In this document: piece after piece, positions 25,605-34,228 of the stretch
How the letters are laid out: every line of letters starts with the position of its first letter
How positions within the stretch are numbered: position 1 is the stretch's first letter
Source: 3-1-20CM-4-69-9 sp963833655
GTDB lineage: Bacteria > Actinomycetota > Thermoleophilia > Gaiellales > Gaiellaceae
DNA: 64,000 nt
Direction of reading: 5' to 3'
NCBI GenBank assembly: GCA_963833655.1
Contig: CAWHYL010000007.1
Location: 372,001-436,000 of the forward strand
The notes under the pieces: model-generated
Databases searched by the model: none
What the model was told of the DNA's origin: nothing
Seen by the model: the letters and a program-made list of their open reading frames with translations, nothing else
Translations under genes and position numbers: made by a program

Positions 25605-26978
25605 CTACTTCAACGTGAAGTCGCGCTCGGCAGTCGACTGACGCGCCTGGTCGTCCGTCGCGACGACGCGGAAGGTCCAGTCGCCCGTCGGGTGCGAGCC
25701 GGCGGGCCACGTGAAGCGGTACGTGCCGGGCGCACGCCGCCCCGCGTCGATGGCGACGACCACGTTGCCCGGCCCGTCCAGCTCCGCCGTGACGCTCGAG
25801 GCCCGGACGAGCTTGTACGAGAGCGGGACGGTCGCATTCGCCGCGAACGTCCGGCCGGAGAGAGGCGGCACGTACGCGCCGTAGTAGGCGAGCGTCAGGG
25901 CCGCGCCCGCGCCACGCTCGGCTCGGGCCGACGGACGGTTGAGCAGCTTCCCGTCGAACGCGACCGCGGCGGTCGGGCCGGTGGCGAGCGCGGAGGCGGT
26001 GACGCAGCCGAGCCGCATCATCGTCAGCGCGAGCTCGAAGTTCGTGAGCCCCGTGCTGTAGCCCGGCTGCTTGCCGTCGGCGACGAGCAGGACGATGCGT
26101 CCGTCCGCCGTCTGTCCGACGGCGCTGCGTGCGTTGCGCAGGACGAGCTCTTGCGACTGGAACGTCTCGAAGGCGCGGTAGACGGGCTTGCCGTTGCGGA
26201 CGATCACGGGACCGCCGCCCACGGCGTCAGGGACGTTCGCCCACGGCGGCGTCAGGGTCAGCACGATGCTCACCTTCGAGCCGACGGGAGCTTCGGCAGT
26301 GAGAAAGGGCGTCTGCGACCCGCGCGCCGCGAGAATGGCGCCGTCGGCCGGAATCGGCTGGTTGCCGCCCTGCACGTAGCCGGTGACGGTCGCCGTCAGC
26401 GCCGTGTTCGGCGTCGAGTCGGGGAACGGTTGCAGCACCGCATACGCGCCGCCGTTGTCCGCAGGCGTGCGCGCGCCCCACGCGCGTGTGTAGAGCGTCG
26501 TCCGGTTCGCGCGCGGCGCCTCGTTGAGGCCGAGGATGCGGCGCTGTCCCGATCCCTGCCACGTTCCCGCGAGCGCGACGCGGTCGACGTGCAGCGTGCC
26601 GGCGGTGTCGACCCCCGCCGACGAGCGCCCGTCGGCGGGAGCGACGTCGAGGACGCCGCCGCGCAGCACCACGCCGCTGCCGGCGTTGATGCCGGCGACG
26701 GTGGCGTCGCCCGAAACGCGCCGTTCCATTGCCGTCAGCCGCTCGGTTCCCTGCACGGCGTTGTTCGAGAGGACGGTCTTCAACGCGTAGAGACCCGTCG
26801 GGCGCGGCGCGACGAGGATGTGCTCCACCACCGGCCCGTGCGCCGTGAACTCCAGCTGGCGCGAGTACACGACGTTCGGCATCAGCGTCTGGCCGCGTAC
26901 GGGCGGGGCGGCGTGCAGCGAGCCCGGCGAGACGACGACGCCCGCGAGCAGCACGGCGATGACGATCCGACGCACCAC
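25605..26978 (-). CDS. Secreted phosphodiester glycosidase family (NAGPA/DUF2233) protein
   Basis: About 457 residues from GTG 26978 (VVVRRIVIAVLLAG), which gives a clean signal peptide ending around SLHAAPP. The middle carries the NAGPA-like pattern: VAGINAGSGVVLRGGVL, then AVGGGPVIVRNGK, RNARSAVGQTADGRIVLLVA, and a final LTMMRLGCVTASALATGPTA region. The usual Asp-Gly-Gly-Gly-Ser end is altered to TGPTAAVAFDG. The last ~90 residues look like an Ig-type sandwich (SYKLVRASSVTAELDGPG). Family enzymes uncover phosphodiester-linked sugars. The frame is open much further upstream only as a shadow of mqnC. Confidence 0.8.
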   Translation of the reverse strand: MVRRIVIAVLLAGVVVSPGSLHAAPPVRGQTLMPNVVYSRQLEFTAHGPVVEHILVAPRPTGLYALKTVLSNNAVQGTERLTAMERRVSGDATVAGINAGSGVVLRGGVLDVAPADGRSSAGVDTAGTLHVDRVALAGTWQGSGQRRILGLNEAPRANRTTLYTRAWGARTPADNGGAYAVLQPFPDSTPNTALTATVTGYVQGGNQPIPADGAILAARGSQTPFLTAEAPVGSKVSIVLTLTPPWANVPDAVGGGPVIVRNGKPVYRAFETFQSQELVLRNARSAVGQTADGRIVLLVADGKQPGYSTGLTNFELALTMMRLGCVTASALATGPTAAVAFDGKLLNRPSARAERGAGAALTLAYYGAYVPPLSGRTFAANATVPLSYKLVRASSVTAELDGPGNVVVAIDAGRRAPGTYRFTWPAGSHPTGDWTFRVVATDDQARQSTAERDFTLK

Positions 26979-27010
26979 GACCCCGCCCGAGGGTAGCGGA
27001 GAGTCCGGCG

Positions 27011-28090
27011 CTAGTTCCAGACCTTTACGTCTCGATAAAGAGTGTCGCGCTGCACCGGGGTCTTGCCGAGGGCTTTGATCAGGTGGACGAGCTCCTCCGT
27101 CGACGTGCGGTGGGTCGTTCCGGCCGCCGACACGACGTTCTCCTCGATCATCACGGAGCCCATGTCGTCGGCGCCGAAGCCGAGCGCCACCTGGCCGATC
27201 TTCATCCCCTGCGTCACCCACGACGACTGGATGTGCGGGACGTTGTCGAGGTAGATGCGCGACACGGCCTGCATCAGCAGGTAGTCGAAGGACGTCGGCA
27301 TGTCCTCGCGCGCGACCTTGCCCGCGAGCCGGTTGCCGTCGTTCTGGAACGTCCAAGAGATGAACGCACGGAAGCCGCCGGTCTCGTCCTGGAGCTCGCG
27401 GATGCGGCGCATGTGCTCGACGCGCTCGGGGACCGTCTCGACGTGTCCGTACATCATCGTCGCCGTCGTCGACATGCCCAGCCGGTGCGCGTGGCGCATC
27501 ACGGCGAGCCACTCGTCGGACTTCGTCTTCTTCGGCGCGATCTCGTGCCGCACGCGGTCGACGAGGATCTCACCGCCGCCGCCGGGAATCGAGTCGAGCC
27601 CGGCGTCGCGCAGGCGAGAGATCGTCTCCCAGAGCGTCAGCTTGCTCCGGCGCGCGATGTGCTGCACCTCGGGCGGCGAGAGCGCGTGGAGGTGGATCCG
27701 GTAGCGGGCCTTGATCGACCGGAACAGATCCTCGTAGTAGGCGATGTCGAGGTCGGGATGGTGTCCGCCCTGCATCAGCAGACCCGTGCCGCCGAGCGCG
27801 AGCGTCTCCTCGATCTTCTTGAAGATCACCGTCTTCGGCAGGAGGTAGCCCTCACGTGTGTCGCCGGGGCGGCGGTAGAACGCGCAAAACTCACAGTCCG
27901 TGTAGCAGATGTTCGTGTAGTTGAGGTTTCGGTCGATGATGAACGTGATCCGTGTCGGGTCGGACTTCCGGTTGCGGATCTCGTTCGCGACGCGCCCGAT
28001 CGTCACGAGGTCGCGCGACGCGAGCAGTGTCAGCGCCTCGTCGTCGGTGATGCGCTCGCCCTCGAGCGCCTTCTCGAGAATCTCGTTCAC
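27011..28090 (-). CDS. mqnC: Cyclic dehypoxanthine futalosine synthase (radical SAM)
   Basis: Menaquinone futalosine pathway: cyclises dehypoxanthine futalosine. Radical-SAM cluster motif CYTDCEFCAFY (CxxxCxxC, about residues 62-72), then MQGGHHPDLDI and ALSPPEVQHIARRS, SIPGGGGEILVDRVR and TMMYGHVET, all typical of the MqnC/MqnE/CofH group. The substrate-side sequence WTFQNDGNRL and the C-terminal TPVQRDTLYRDVKVW favour MqnC. 359 residues, normal. It overlaps mqnA by 4 bases and is the last menaquinone gene of the operon; the glycosidase follows after 32 bases. Confidence 0.94.
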   Translation of the reverse strand: MNEILEKALEGERITDDEALTLLASRDLVTIGRVANEIRNRKSDPTRITFIIDRNLNYTNICYTDCEFCAFYRRPGDTREGYLLPKTVIFKKIEETLALGGTGLLMQGGHHPDLDIAYYEDLFRSIKARYRIHLHALSPPEVQHIARRSKLTLWETISRLRDAGLDSIPGGGGEILVDRVRHEIAPKKTKSDEWLAVMRHAHRLGMSTTATMMYGHVETVPERVEHMRRIRELQDETGGFRAFISWTFQNDGNRLAGKVAREDMPTSFDYLLMQAVSRIYLDNVPHIQSSWVTQGMKIGQVALGFGADDMGSVMIEENVVSAAGTTHRTSTEELVHLIKALGKTPVQRDTLYRDVKVWN

Positions 28091-28848
28091 GCGACCACCG
28101 CCTCGCGGACGAACCGGAGCTCCGGCACCTCGTCCAGCTCGTCCGCATCACGTGCGAGCTCGAGGAACGTCATCAGGCCGGCGCGCTCGCGCGGGCCGAA
28201 CCGGTAGCGGAGCTTCTCGAAGTAGCGGGCGAGGAAGCCCGCCGGATACCCGTAGCGGTCGCTCGCCTCGTGCGCGAGCTGCTCCGGCTCGGCGCGAGCC
28301 AGCCGGACGGACGCGACGAGCGCGTCCTCGAGCTCGGCCAGCCCGGCGGAGGCGGGCTCCGGGCACGCCCACACCGCGAATACCATCGGGAGCCCCGTGC
28401 GCTCGAGCCACAGCCGGCCGAGGTCGTAGTGCGGGGTCGGGTCCTCGAACGCCGACTTCAGGGCCGCGTCGCCGATCAGCAACTTGGCGTCCGCCTCGAC
28501 TCCGAGGGGAACGTGCGTGGCCTCCGGCAGCAGCACCTTCGTCAGGACGACGGAGGTCGCCGACTCGGGCGTGACCGCGACCGTGCGCACCTGCTCGAGC
28601 GGCTTCCGCGAGACGAGCTGGATCGAGTCGACCGCGCCCTCGGAGCTGACGCACAGGCGCGGCAGAAGTCGCAGCCGGCCGGCGTTGCGAGCGTACTCGA
28701 TCGACGAGATCGGCGCGACGTCGAGCTCCCCGGCGAGCAGGCGTCCGTTGAGGTCCGTCGGAACGCCCTGGACCTCTTCGACCTCCGCGTCGAGGCGGTA
28801 GAAGACCGGCGCCATGTTCACGTAGGAGATCCGGCCGAGCCTGATCAC
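28087..28848 (-). CDS. mqnA: Chorismate dehydratase
   Basis: First committed step of the futalosine route: chorismate to 3-[(1-carboxyvinyl)oxy]benzoate. It resembles a periplasmic-binding-protein fold of 253 residues: start LGRISYVNMAPVFYRL, then VPTDLNGRLLAGELDVAPIS (ligand hinge) and the GDAALKSA region, with VFAVWA near the middle. GTG 28848 begins at the conserved LGRISYVN; the frame continues upstream only as a shadow of the VOC gene. It overlaps the VOC gene (GTGA) and mqnC (ATGA) by 4 bases each. Confidence 0.93.
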   Translation of the reverse strand: MIRLGRISYVNMAPVFYRLDAEVEEVQGVPTDLNGRLLAGELDVAPISSIEYARNAGRLRLLPRLCVSSEGAVDSIQLVSRKPLEQVRTVAVTPESATSVVLTKVLLPEATHVPLGVEADAKLLIGDAALKSAFEDPTPHYDLGRLWLERTGLPMVFAVWACPEPASAGLAELEDALVASVRLARAEPEQLAHEASDRYGYPAGFLARYFEKLRYRFGPRERAGLMTFLELARDADELDEVPELRFVREAVVA

Positions 28849-29258
28849 GTCTCGCTCCGCCACCTGAAGAACGAGAGCAGGTTGCCGTCGAGGTCGAGCG
28901 CCGCGAACTCCCGCGTGCCGAAGTCGGTGTCCTGCACCCCGTCGCGCGAGACCGGGTGGAGCACATCGCGCGCGTTCAGCTCGCCGTACAGCTCGTCGAC
29001 GCCCTCCGTGGCGATGCGGCAGCTCGCCGTGCCGGCGATGAACGACTCCGCGCCGGAGCGCACCGGCTTGTCGTCTGCCGTGCGCTCGCGCCAGCTCTCG
29101 TCCGCCGCCTCCCAGAGATGCACCTCGGCACCGTCGCGTCTGAGCACCGCGAAGCCCGCGTCCTGGTGGAGCACGTCGAAGCCGAGCTTGTCCCGGTAGA
29201 ACTCGACGGCGCGAGCTGCGTCGCGCACGGGCAGAGCCGGAATCGTCCGGCTCAGCAT
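28845..29258 (-). CDS. VOC-superfamily (glyoxalase/bleomycin-resistance-like) protein inside the mqn cluster
   Basis: A single-copy vicinal-oxygen-chelate protein of about 137 residues. TIPALPVRDAARAVEFYRDK is the typical first beta-alpha unit, FAVLRRDGAEVHLWEA resembles bleomycin-resistance proteins, and EFAALDLDGNLLSFF closes the domain. I use ATG 29258, which forms TGATG with the mqnE stop; ATG 29264 is equally possible. It overlaps mqnA by 4 bases, so translation is coupled on both sides to menaquinone genes. Activity unknown: it may detoxify or bind a pathway intermediate, or be a passenger. No recognisable glyoxalase-specific residues were checked. Confidence 0.86.
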   Translation of the reverse strand: MLSRTIPALPVRDAARAVEFYRDKLGFDVLHQDAGFAVLRRDGAEVHLWEAADESWRERTADDKPVRSGAESFIAGTASCRIATEGVDELYGELNARDVLHPVSRDGVQDTDFGTREFAALDLDGNLLSFFRWRSET

Positions 29259-30364
29259 CACCATCGCTGCACCTCGTTGTAGAGCGTGTCGCGCTGCACG
29301 GGGGTCCGGCCGGCCTCGCGCACGAAGCGGACGAGCTCGGGGATCTTCTGCTCGGTCTCGGTGCGCGCGCCCGCCGCGTGGAAGATCTGCTCGCGCACAA
29401 CCGTCCCCTGCACGTCGTTCGCGCCGAAATGCAGCGCGACCTGCGCGAGCGGCAGGCCCATCATGATCCAGTAGGCCTTGACGTTCGGGATGTTGTCGAG
29501 CAGGAGGCGAGACACGGCGATCAGCTTCAGATCGTCGGAGCCCGTCGTGTGGCGCCAGCCGCGCCGCTCGAACACCGTGTTCTCCGGGTGGAACGCAAGC
29601 GGGATGAACGCGAGGAAGCCGCCGGTTCTGTCCTGCTGGTCGCGCAGGCGCAGGAGATGATCGACGCGCTCCTCGTACGTCTCGACGTGGCCGTAGAGCA
29701 TCGTGCAGTGAGTCGGGATGCCGAGCCGGTGCGCGGTGTCGTGCGTGTGGAACCAGAAGTCGGGATGCTCCTTCCCCGGCGCGATCAGCTTCCGCACACG
29801 GTCTGCGAAGACCTCGGCGCCGCCGCCCGGCAACGAGCCGAGACCGGCATCGCGCAGCGTGCGCAGCACCTCCTCGTGCGTCAGACCGGACAGCTTCGTC
29901 ATGTGGTGGATCTCGCTCGCGGTGAAGAGCTTCAGGTGCACGTCGGGGAGCGCCTCGTGCAGCGAGCGCACGATGCCGACGTAGTAGTCGAAGTCGACAT
30001 GCGGACTCTCGCCGCCGACCATGTGGATCTCGGTGAAGCCGCTCAGCGTGTGCTGGTGCACGGCGTCCTCGACGAGCTTGTCCGGCGTGAACGTGTACGC
30101 GTCGCTCTGCTTCTGGGTGACGGCGAACGCGCAGAACTTGCACTTCACGCGGCAGACGTTCGTCTGGTTCAAATAGAGGTTCTGGACGAAGAAGACGCGA
30201 TCGTCCCCGCCGCGCCGCCGGCGCGCGAGATCGGCGAGCTCGCCGAGCCCGAGCAGGTCGTCGGACTCCATCAGCGCGACGCCGTCGTCGAAGTCGAGCC
30301 GTTCATCCGCCTCGACCTTCGCCCGGATGTCGGCGAGCGTGTCGGTGCGCTCGAGCAGTGCCAT
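29258..30364 (-). CDS. mqnE: Aminofutalosine synthase (radical SAM)
   Basis: Adds the adenosyl radical of SAM to the MqnA product, giving aminofutalosine. Radical SAM motif CRVKCKFCAFA (CxxxCxxC, about residues 72-82), followed by MVGGESPHVDFDYYVGIV, LFTASEIHHMT, SLPGGGAEVFADRVR and TMLYGHVET. MqnE-type ending TPVQRDTLYNEVQRW. ATG 30364 overlaps the polyprenyl synthase stop by one base. 368 residues is normal. Together with MqnA and MqnC it covers three pathway steps. MqnB and MqnD are not in the window. Confidence 0.94.
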   Translation of the reverse strand: MALLERTDTLADIRAKVEADERLDFDDGVALMESDDLLGLGELADLARRRRGGDDRVFFVQNLYLNQTNVCRVKCKFCAFAVTQKQSDAYTFTPDKLVEDAVHQHTLSGFTEIHMVGGESPHVDFDYYVGIVRSLHEALPDVHLKLFTASEIHHMTKLSGLTHEEVLRTLRDAGLGSLPGGGAEVFADRVRKLIAPGKEHPDFWFHTHDTAHRLGIPTHCTMLYGHVETYEERVDHLLRLRDQQDRTGGFLAFIPLAFHPENTVFERRGWRHTTGSDDLKLIAVSRLLLDNIPNVKAYWIMMGLPLAQVALHFGANDVQGTVVREQIFHAAGARTETEQKIPELVRFVREAGRTPVQRDTLYNEVQRW

Positions 30365-31269
30365 CAATGCTCCCGGTCCACGACGGCGTAGGTGAGCGCC
30401 TCGAGCTCCTCGCGGTACAGCTCGCCGTTCAGGCACGCACGCGCGCTGCGCGCGTAGGCGAGCGCAACCTCGCGGCTCTCCTCGAGCGCGCCGGTCGAGG
30501 CCACGCGAAGGAGGGCGCCCTCGAGCTGAACTCGGCCGGCGAGCGCTTCGCGGATCGCCTCGTCCCGCTGAGCGGCGAGCAGCAGCGGCAGCGTCGGCGT
30601 CCCCTCCCGGAGATCGGTGCCGGCGATCTTGCCGGTCTCGATCGTCACGCCCGAGCAATCGAGGATGTCGTCGGTGATCTGGAAGGCGACGCCGAGCGCG
30701 AGCCCGAACGCGCCGGGGCCGCCCGCGAGGCGGCACGCCGCCTCGAACAGCTTCCCGGTCTTGAGCGTGCAGCGCTCGAGGTACGCGTCGACGGCCGTGT
30801 CAGGGTCGAACCGCTGCCGGCGCTGCATCGCCTCGCCGCGCGCGAGGCAGAGAGTTGCGTTTGCGAGGACGGCGACGGACTCCGCGTCGCGCGCGCCGGA
30901 CAGCTCGGCGAAAGCACGCGCGAACAGGTAGTCGCCGGCCGCGCGTGCAGCCCCGGGGCCGTGTGCAGACCAGGCCGACGCCCGTCCGCGCCGCAGCTTC
31001 GCGCCGTCGATCAGGTCGTCGTGCATCAGCGTGGCGAGGTGCACGAGCTCGACGGCGACGCCTGCAACGACCGGAGGCTCCGCCGCGCGAGGCGTCGAGA
31101 GGTAGACGAGGAGCGGCCGCAGCCGCTTGCCGCCCGCGGCGAGGGCGTCGCCGCCGACCTCGGCGACGATGCCGTTGTAGCGGCCGACCGCCGCCTCGAG
31201 CCGGTCCTCGAGCTCGGCGAGGTACGCGTCGAGGCCGGGCGCGTCGCGCAGCTCGGCGAGGACCGTCAC
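30364..31269 (-). CDS. Polyprenyl diphosphate synthase (menaquinone side chain)
   Basis: Trans-isoprenyl diphosphate synthase, 301 residues. The first Asp-rich motif is LMHDDLIDGAKLRRG (DDLID), the second FQITDDILDCSG (DDILD), and GGKRLRPLLVYL provides the diphosphate-binding Lys/Arg. GDYLFARAFAEL and LKTGKLFEAAC are other family segments. It probably makes the hepta- to nonaprenyl chain of menaquinone, since it lies between menG (4-base overlap) and mqnE (1-base overlap). Product length cannot be read confidently from the sequence. Confidence 0.93.
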   Translation of the reverse strand: MTVLAELRDAPGLDAYLAELEDRLEAAVGRYNGIVAEVGGDALAAGGKRLRPLLVYLSTPRAAEPPVVAGVAVELVHLATLMHDDLIDGAKLRRGRASAWSAHGPGAARAAGDYLFARAFAELSGARDAESVAVLANATLCLARGEAMQRRQRFDPDTAVDAYLERCTLKTGKLFEAACRLAGGPGAFGLALGVAFQITDDILDCSGVTIETGKIAGTDLREGTPTLPLLLAAQRDEAIREALAGRVQLEGALLRVASTGALEESREVALAYARSARACLNGELYREELEALTYAVVDREH

Positions 31270-31949
31270 TCGGCGACCGCGGTGTGGAGGGCGACGATGC
31301 CACCCGCGAACCTGCGGTAGCGCACGTCGCGAAAGCCGGCAGCCGAGATCAACGCGGCCAGCTCATTCGGCTGCGGGAAGCGGCGCACGCTCGCGGGGAG
31401 ATACGTGTACGCGGACCCACCCGGTACCAGCTTGCCGAGAAGAGGCACCACTGCGTCGAACCAAAGCCGATAGAAGGGTGAGAGCAGGCCTCGCGGCCGG
31501 GTGATTTCGAGAATGCCGAGGCGGCCGTCGCGGCGCAGCACGCGGCGCAGCTCGCCGAGGGCACGGTCGAGGTCGTCGACGTTGCGCACGCCGAAGCCGA
31601 CCGTAGCGGCATCGAAGCTGTCGTCGCCGAACGGCAGCGCGAGCAGATCGCCGTTCACCCACTCGAGCTCCGGCGCCTTGCGCCGCGCGCGCTCCAGCAT
31701 GCGCTCCGAGAAGTCGAGGCCCATGACCCTCCCGCCGGCCTGCACGCCGGCGAGCGCGAGGTCGCCGGTGCCGCAGCAGGCGTCCAGCACGACGTCGCCC
31801 GGGCGGACGACGGCTTCGGCGGTCGCGCGCCGCCAGCGGCGGTCGAGACCGGCGGTCATCGTCCGGTTCATCGCGTCGTAGACGGGCGCGATGCGGTCGA
31901 ACATCGCGCGCACCCCGTCCGCGGGAAGCCTGCCCGAGGCGACGCTCAT
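31266..31949 (-). CDS. menG: Demethylmenaquinone methyltransferase (UbiE/MenG family)
   Basis: SAM-dependent C-methyltransferase, 227 residues, last step of menaquinone synthesis. UbiE signature MFDRIAPVYDAMNRTMTAGL near the N-terminus; SAM-binding LDACCGTGDLALAG; GVRNVDDLDRALGELRRVLR in the middle; and LEITRP...FYRLWFDAVVPLLG, which is diagnostic for this family. It overlaps the synthase gene by 4 bases and follows ubiX by 7 bases. Confidence 0.94.
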   Translation of the reverse strand: MSVASGRLPADGVRAMFDRIAPVYDAMNRTMTAGLDRRWRRATAEAVVRPGDVVLDACCGTGDLALAGVQAGGRVMGLDFSERMLERARRKAPELEWVNGDLLALPFGDDSFDAATVGFGVRNVDDLDRALGELRRVLRRDGRLGILEITRPRGLLSPFYRLWFDAVVPLLGKLVPGGSAYTYLPASVRRFPQPNELAALISAAGFRDVRYRRFAGGIVALHTAVAE

Positions 31950-31956
31950 CGACGCG

Positions 31957-32547
31957 TCACGTACCCCACCGTTTCACGAGGGCGACGTCGAGGCCGAGCA
32001 GGTCGACCGCGCGACCGACGACGAAGTCGACGAGGTCGTCGACCGACTCGGCGCCGTGATAGAAGCCCGGCGCGAGGAAGAGCACGGTCGCGCCTGCTTC
32101 CTTCACGGTCAGCATGTTGCGCAGGTGGATCGTCGAGAGCGGCGTCTCGCGAGGCATCAGGATCAGCTTTCGCTCCTCCTTCAGCGCGACCGAGGCCGCT
32201 CGGTGGATCAGGTTCGACATCGCGCCCGACGCGATCGTCCCGAGTGTCCCCATCGAGCACGGGCAGACGACGTACGCGTCGACCTTCGCCGACCCGCTCG
32301 CGTACGGGGCCTTCCAGTCGTTCGGGTCGTAGACGGTGACGTTGCCGCCGCCCGCGTGCTCGAGCAGGCGCGCAAGCGTCTCGTCGCGCGAGAGCCGCGC
32401 GTTGCCGTAGAGCTCGGTTGCGAGGACCTCGATACCGGCGCCCGACGCGGAGACGCCGAGCTCGACGTCTGCTTGCGCGAGCACCTCGACGAGCCGTGCC
32501 GCATAGGGCGCCCCGGAGGCGCCGGTTATGCCGAGGAAGACGCGCAT
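31957..32547 (-). CDS. ubiX: UbiX-family flavin prenyltransferase
   Basis: Makes prenylated FMN for UbiD decarboxylases. 196 residues; start VFLGITGASGAPYAARLVEV (FMN site), SMGTLGTIASGAMSNLIHRA, and PRETPLSTIHLRNMLTV with the substrate-side Arg, then LFLAPGFYH. In futalosine-pathway organisms this pair acts on the 1,4-dihydroxy-6-naphthoate-derived prenyl product (also called MqnM). The UbiD partner is at 35231-36739 in the same operon, separated from ubiX by the cytochrome bc genes. Confidence 0.94.
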   Translation of the reverse strand: MRVFLGITGASGAPYAARLVEVLAQADVELGVSASGAGIEVLATELYGNARLSRDETLARLLEHAGGGNVTVYDPNDWKAPYASGSAKVDAYVVCPCSMGTLGTIASGAMSNLIHRAASVALKEERKLILMPRETPLSTIHLRNMLTVKEAGATVLFLAPGFYHGAESVDDLVDFVVGRAVDLLGLDVALVKRWGT

Positions 32548-32554
32548 CGCGCGG

Positions 32555-33388
32555 TTACTTCGGGCCCTTGGAGGCGTTCAGGAACTCGCCGAGCTGTTGC
32601 AGCTTCTGCTGTCCGAGCGCCGCGAATTTCGGCATCACGTTGTTGCCGTACTTCGAGGGGTCGGTGACGTAGTTCGAGAAGAACTGCGCGCCCTGGCCGC
32701 CCTTGCCGATCGCCGACAGGTCCGGCGCACCGAGGTTGGAGCTGCCGGTGCCGAGGTACGTGTGGCAGGCCGTGCAGCCCGAGCTCGCAAAGACGGTCGC
32801 GCCGGCGACCGCGGCCTTGTTGTCCGCGAAGCCCTGGCGCTGCGCCCACGTCGGCACCGCCTGGACGACCTCGCTCGCGAGCGCTTCCTTCGCCGTCGCG
32901 CCCTTGTACGTCAGCACGCCCATCGACACGACGACGAGCACGGCGGCGATGATCGCCACCGGCCGGCGGTACAGGCGCCGTTCGCGCCGCGTGTCGGCGA
33001 ACGGCAGGATGAGCAGGATGATCAGCAGGATCGTCGGAATGCCGACGGTGCCGAGGATCACCGAGTTCGGCCACTTGAAGATCCGCAGCAGGTAGAACAG
33101 GAAGTAGAAGTACCAGTCCGGCCGCGGCACGAAGTTCGTCGTGCCCGGATCCGCGGGCTCCGCGTAGCGCGGCCCCAGGGTGCACGAGCTCCAGCTGGGC
33201 TTGCATGCCTCCGGGTCGGAGCTGCTCGTGAAGTACCACACGCAGGCGAGCCCAATGATCACGCACACGACGACGAGGCTCATCACCGTGTCGTGGAACA
33301 TCGCGTACGGGAAGAACGGCTTCCCGCGACGCTTGACGTCTTCCTTGTACTGCTGGAAGCCCGCGCGGCGTTCGTCGAGCGTCGACAC
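32555..33388 (-). CDS. qcrC: Cytochrome bc complex subunit IV - cytochrome c fusion (QcrC type)
   Basis: 277 residues. The N-terminal half equals subunit IV of a split cytochrome b: RPDWYFYFLFYLLRIFKWPN is the conserved Qo-side PDWYF region, with three membrane helices overall. The C-terminal half (about residues 180-275) is a single cytochrome c domain with heme motif CTACH and a later VMP Met ligand. Fused subunit IV-cytochrome c is known from Bacillus QcrC. It takes electrons from the Rieske protein out of the quinol oxidation site. Its GTG start abuts the qcrB stop directly. Confidence 0.93.
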   Translation of the reverse strand: MSTLDERRAGFQQYKEDVKRRGKPFFPYAMFHDTVMSLVVVCVIIGLACVWYFTSSSDPEACKPSWSSCTLGPRYAEPADPGTTNFVPRPDWYFYFLFYLLRIFKWPNSVILGTVGIPTILLIILLILPFADTRRERRLYRRPVAIIAAVLVVVSMGVLTYKGATAKEALASEVVQAVPTWAQRQGFADNKAAVAGATVFASSGCTACHTYLGTGSSNLGAPDLSAIGKGGQGAQFFSNYVTDPSKYGNNVMPKFAALGQQKLQQLGEFLNASKGPK

Positions 33389-34228
33389 CTACTCGTCCCC
33401 GTTCCGCCGGTAGCCGCTGCGCGCCGTCGGCTGCGTCAGCCCGACGCGCCCGTTTCCGCTCGGCGCCTCGTGATCGGCTCCGGCGCCGAGGCCGCCGGCC
33501 GCCTCCTTCGACCACGGGGGCGACGAGACGCCGAGGCGCACGACGAGGTACAGGTGCAGCCCGATCAGCGCGAAGATCAGCCCTGGGATCAGGAGCATGT
33601 GCATCGAGTAGAACCGGGGGAGCGTGTCACCGCCGATCTCGGCGCCGCCGCGTAAGAAGTCGGCGAGGAACGGGCCGAGGATCGGCGCCGTCCCGTTCAG
33701 GTTGATGCCGACGACCGTCGCCCAGTACGCCGTCTGGTCCCACGGCAGCAGGTAGCCGGTGAACCCCTCGAGCATCCCGACGGCCAGCAGCATCACGCCG
33801 ATGATCCAGTTCAGCTCGCGCGGGTACTTGTAGGCCCCGAACAGGAACACGCGCGCCATGTGGAAGAACATCAGGATGATGAAGACGCTGGCGCCCCACT
33901 TGTGCATGCCGCGGACGAGCCAGCCGAGCGTCACGTCGTTCGTGATGTGGTTGATCGACTGGTACGCCGTCGCGGGGTCCGGCTTGTAGTACATCGCGAG
34001 GATTGCGCCGGTCAGCGCCTGCACGAGGAATGCCGTGAGCGTCGCCGAGCCGAGGGTGTGGAACCAGTTGGTGTCGCCGGGGACCTTGCGGAAGAGGAAG
34101 TAGCGGGTCCCGCCGACGAGCCCGGAGCGCTCCTCGAGCCAGTCCAGCGGATAGGTGATCGCCGACGCGGCCGTCTTCTTGCGCGGCTCCGACTCCGGCT
34201 TCTGCGGGCGTGTCGGTGCGACGGCCAT
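33389..34228 (-). CDS. qcrB: Cytochrome b6-type subunit of the menaquinol:cytochrome c reductase
   Basis: 279 residues carrying the four-helix b6 half with both heme b sites: HKWGASVFIILMFFHMARVF and, in the last helix, FYSMHMLLIPGLIFALIGLH. GYLLPWDQTAYW is the conserved Qo-linked segment. The short b6-type chain implies a split cytochrome b, unlike the single long b of most Actinobacteria. ATG 34228 overlaps the Rieske stop by one base; the upstream open frame is a shadow. The C-terminal ~40 residues are a hydrophilic extension. Confidence 0.94.
   Translation of the reverse strand: MAVAPTRPQKPESEPRKKTAASAITYPLDWLEERSGLVGGTRYFLFRKVPGDTNWFHTLGSATLTAFLVQALTGAILAMYYKPDPATAYQSINHITNDVTLGWLVRGMHKWGASVFIILMFFHMARVFLFGAYKYPRELNWIIGVMLLAVGMLEGFTGYLLPWDQTAYWATVVGINLNGTAPILGPFLADFLRGGAEIGGDTLPRFYSMHMLLIPGLIFALIGLHLYLVVRLGVSSPPWSKEAAGGLGAGADHEAPSGNGRVGLTQPTARSGYRRNGDE

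Noticed and set aside
26979..27512. N-terminal extension of the phosphodiester glycosidase frame
   Set aside because: Overlaps mqnC out of frame; a signal peptide begins only at the GTG codons near 26978.
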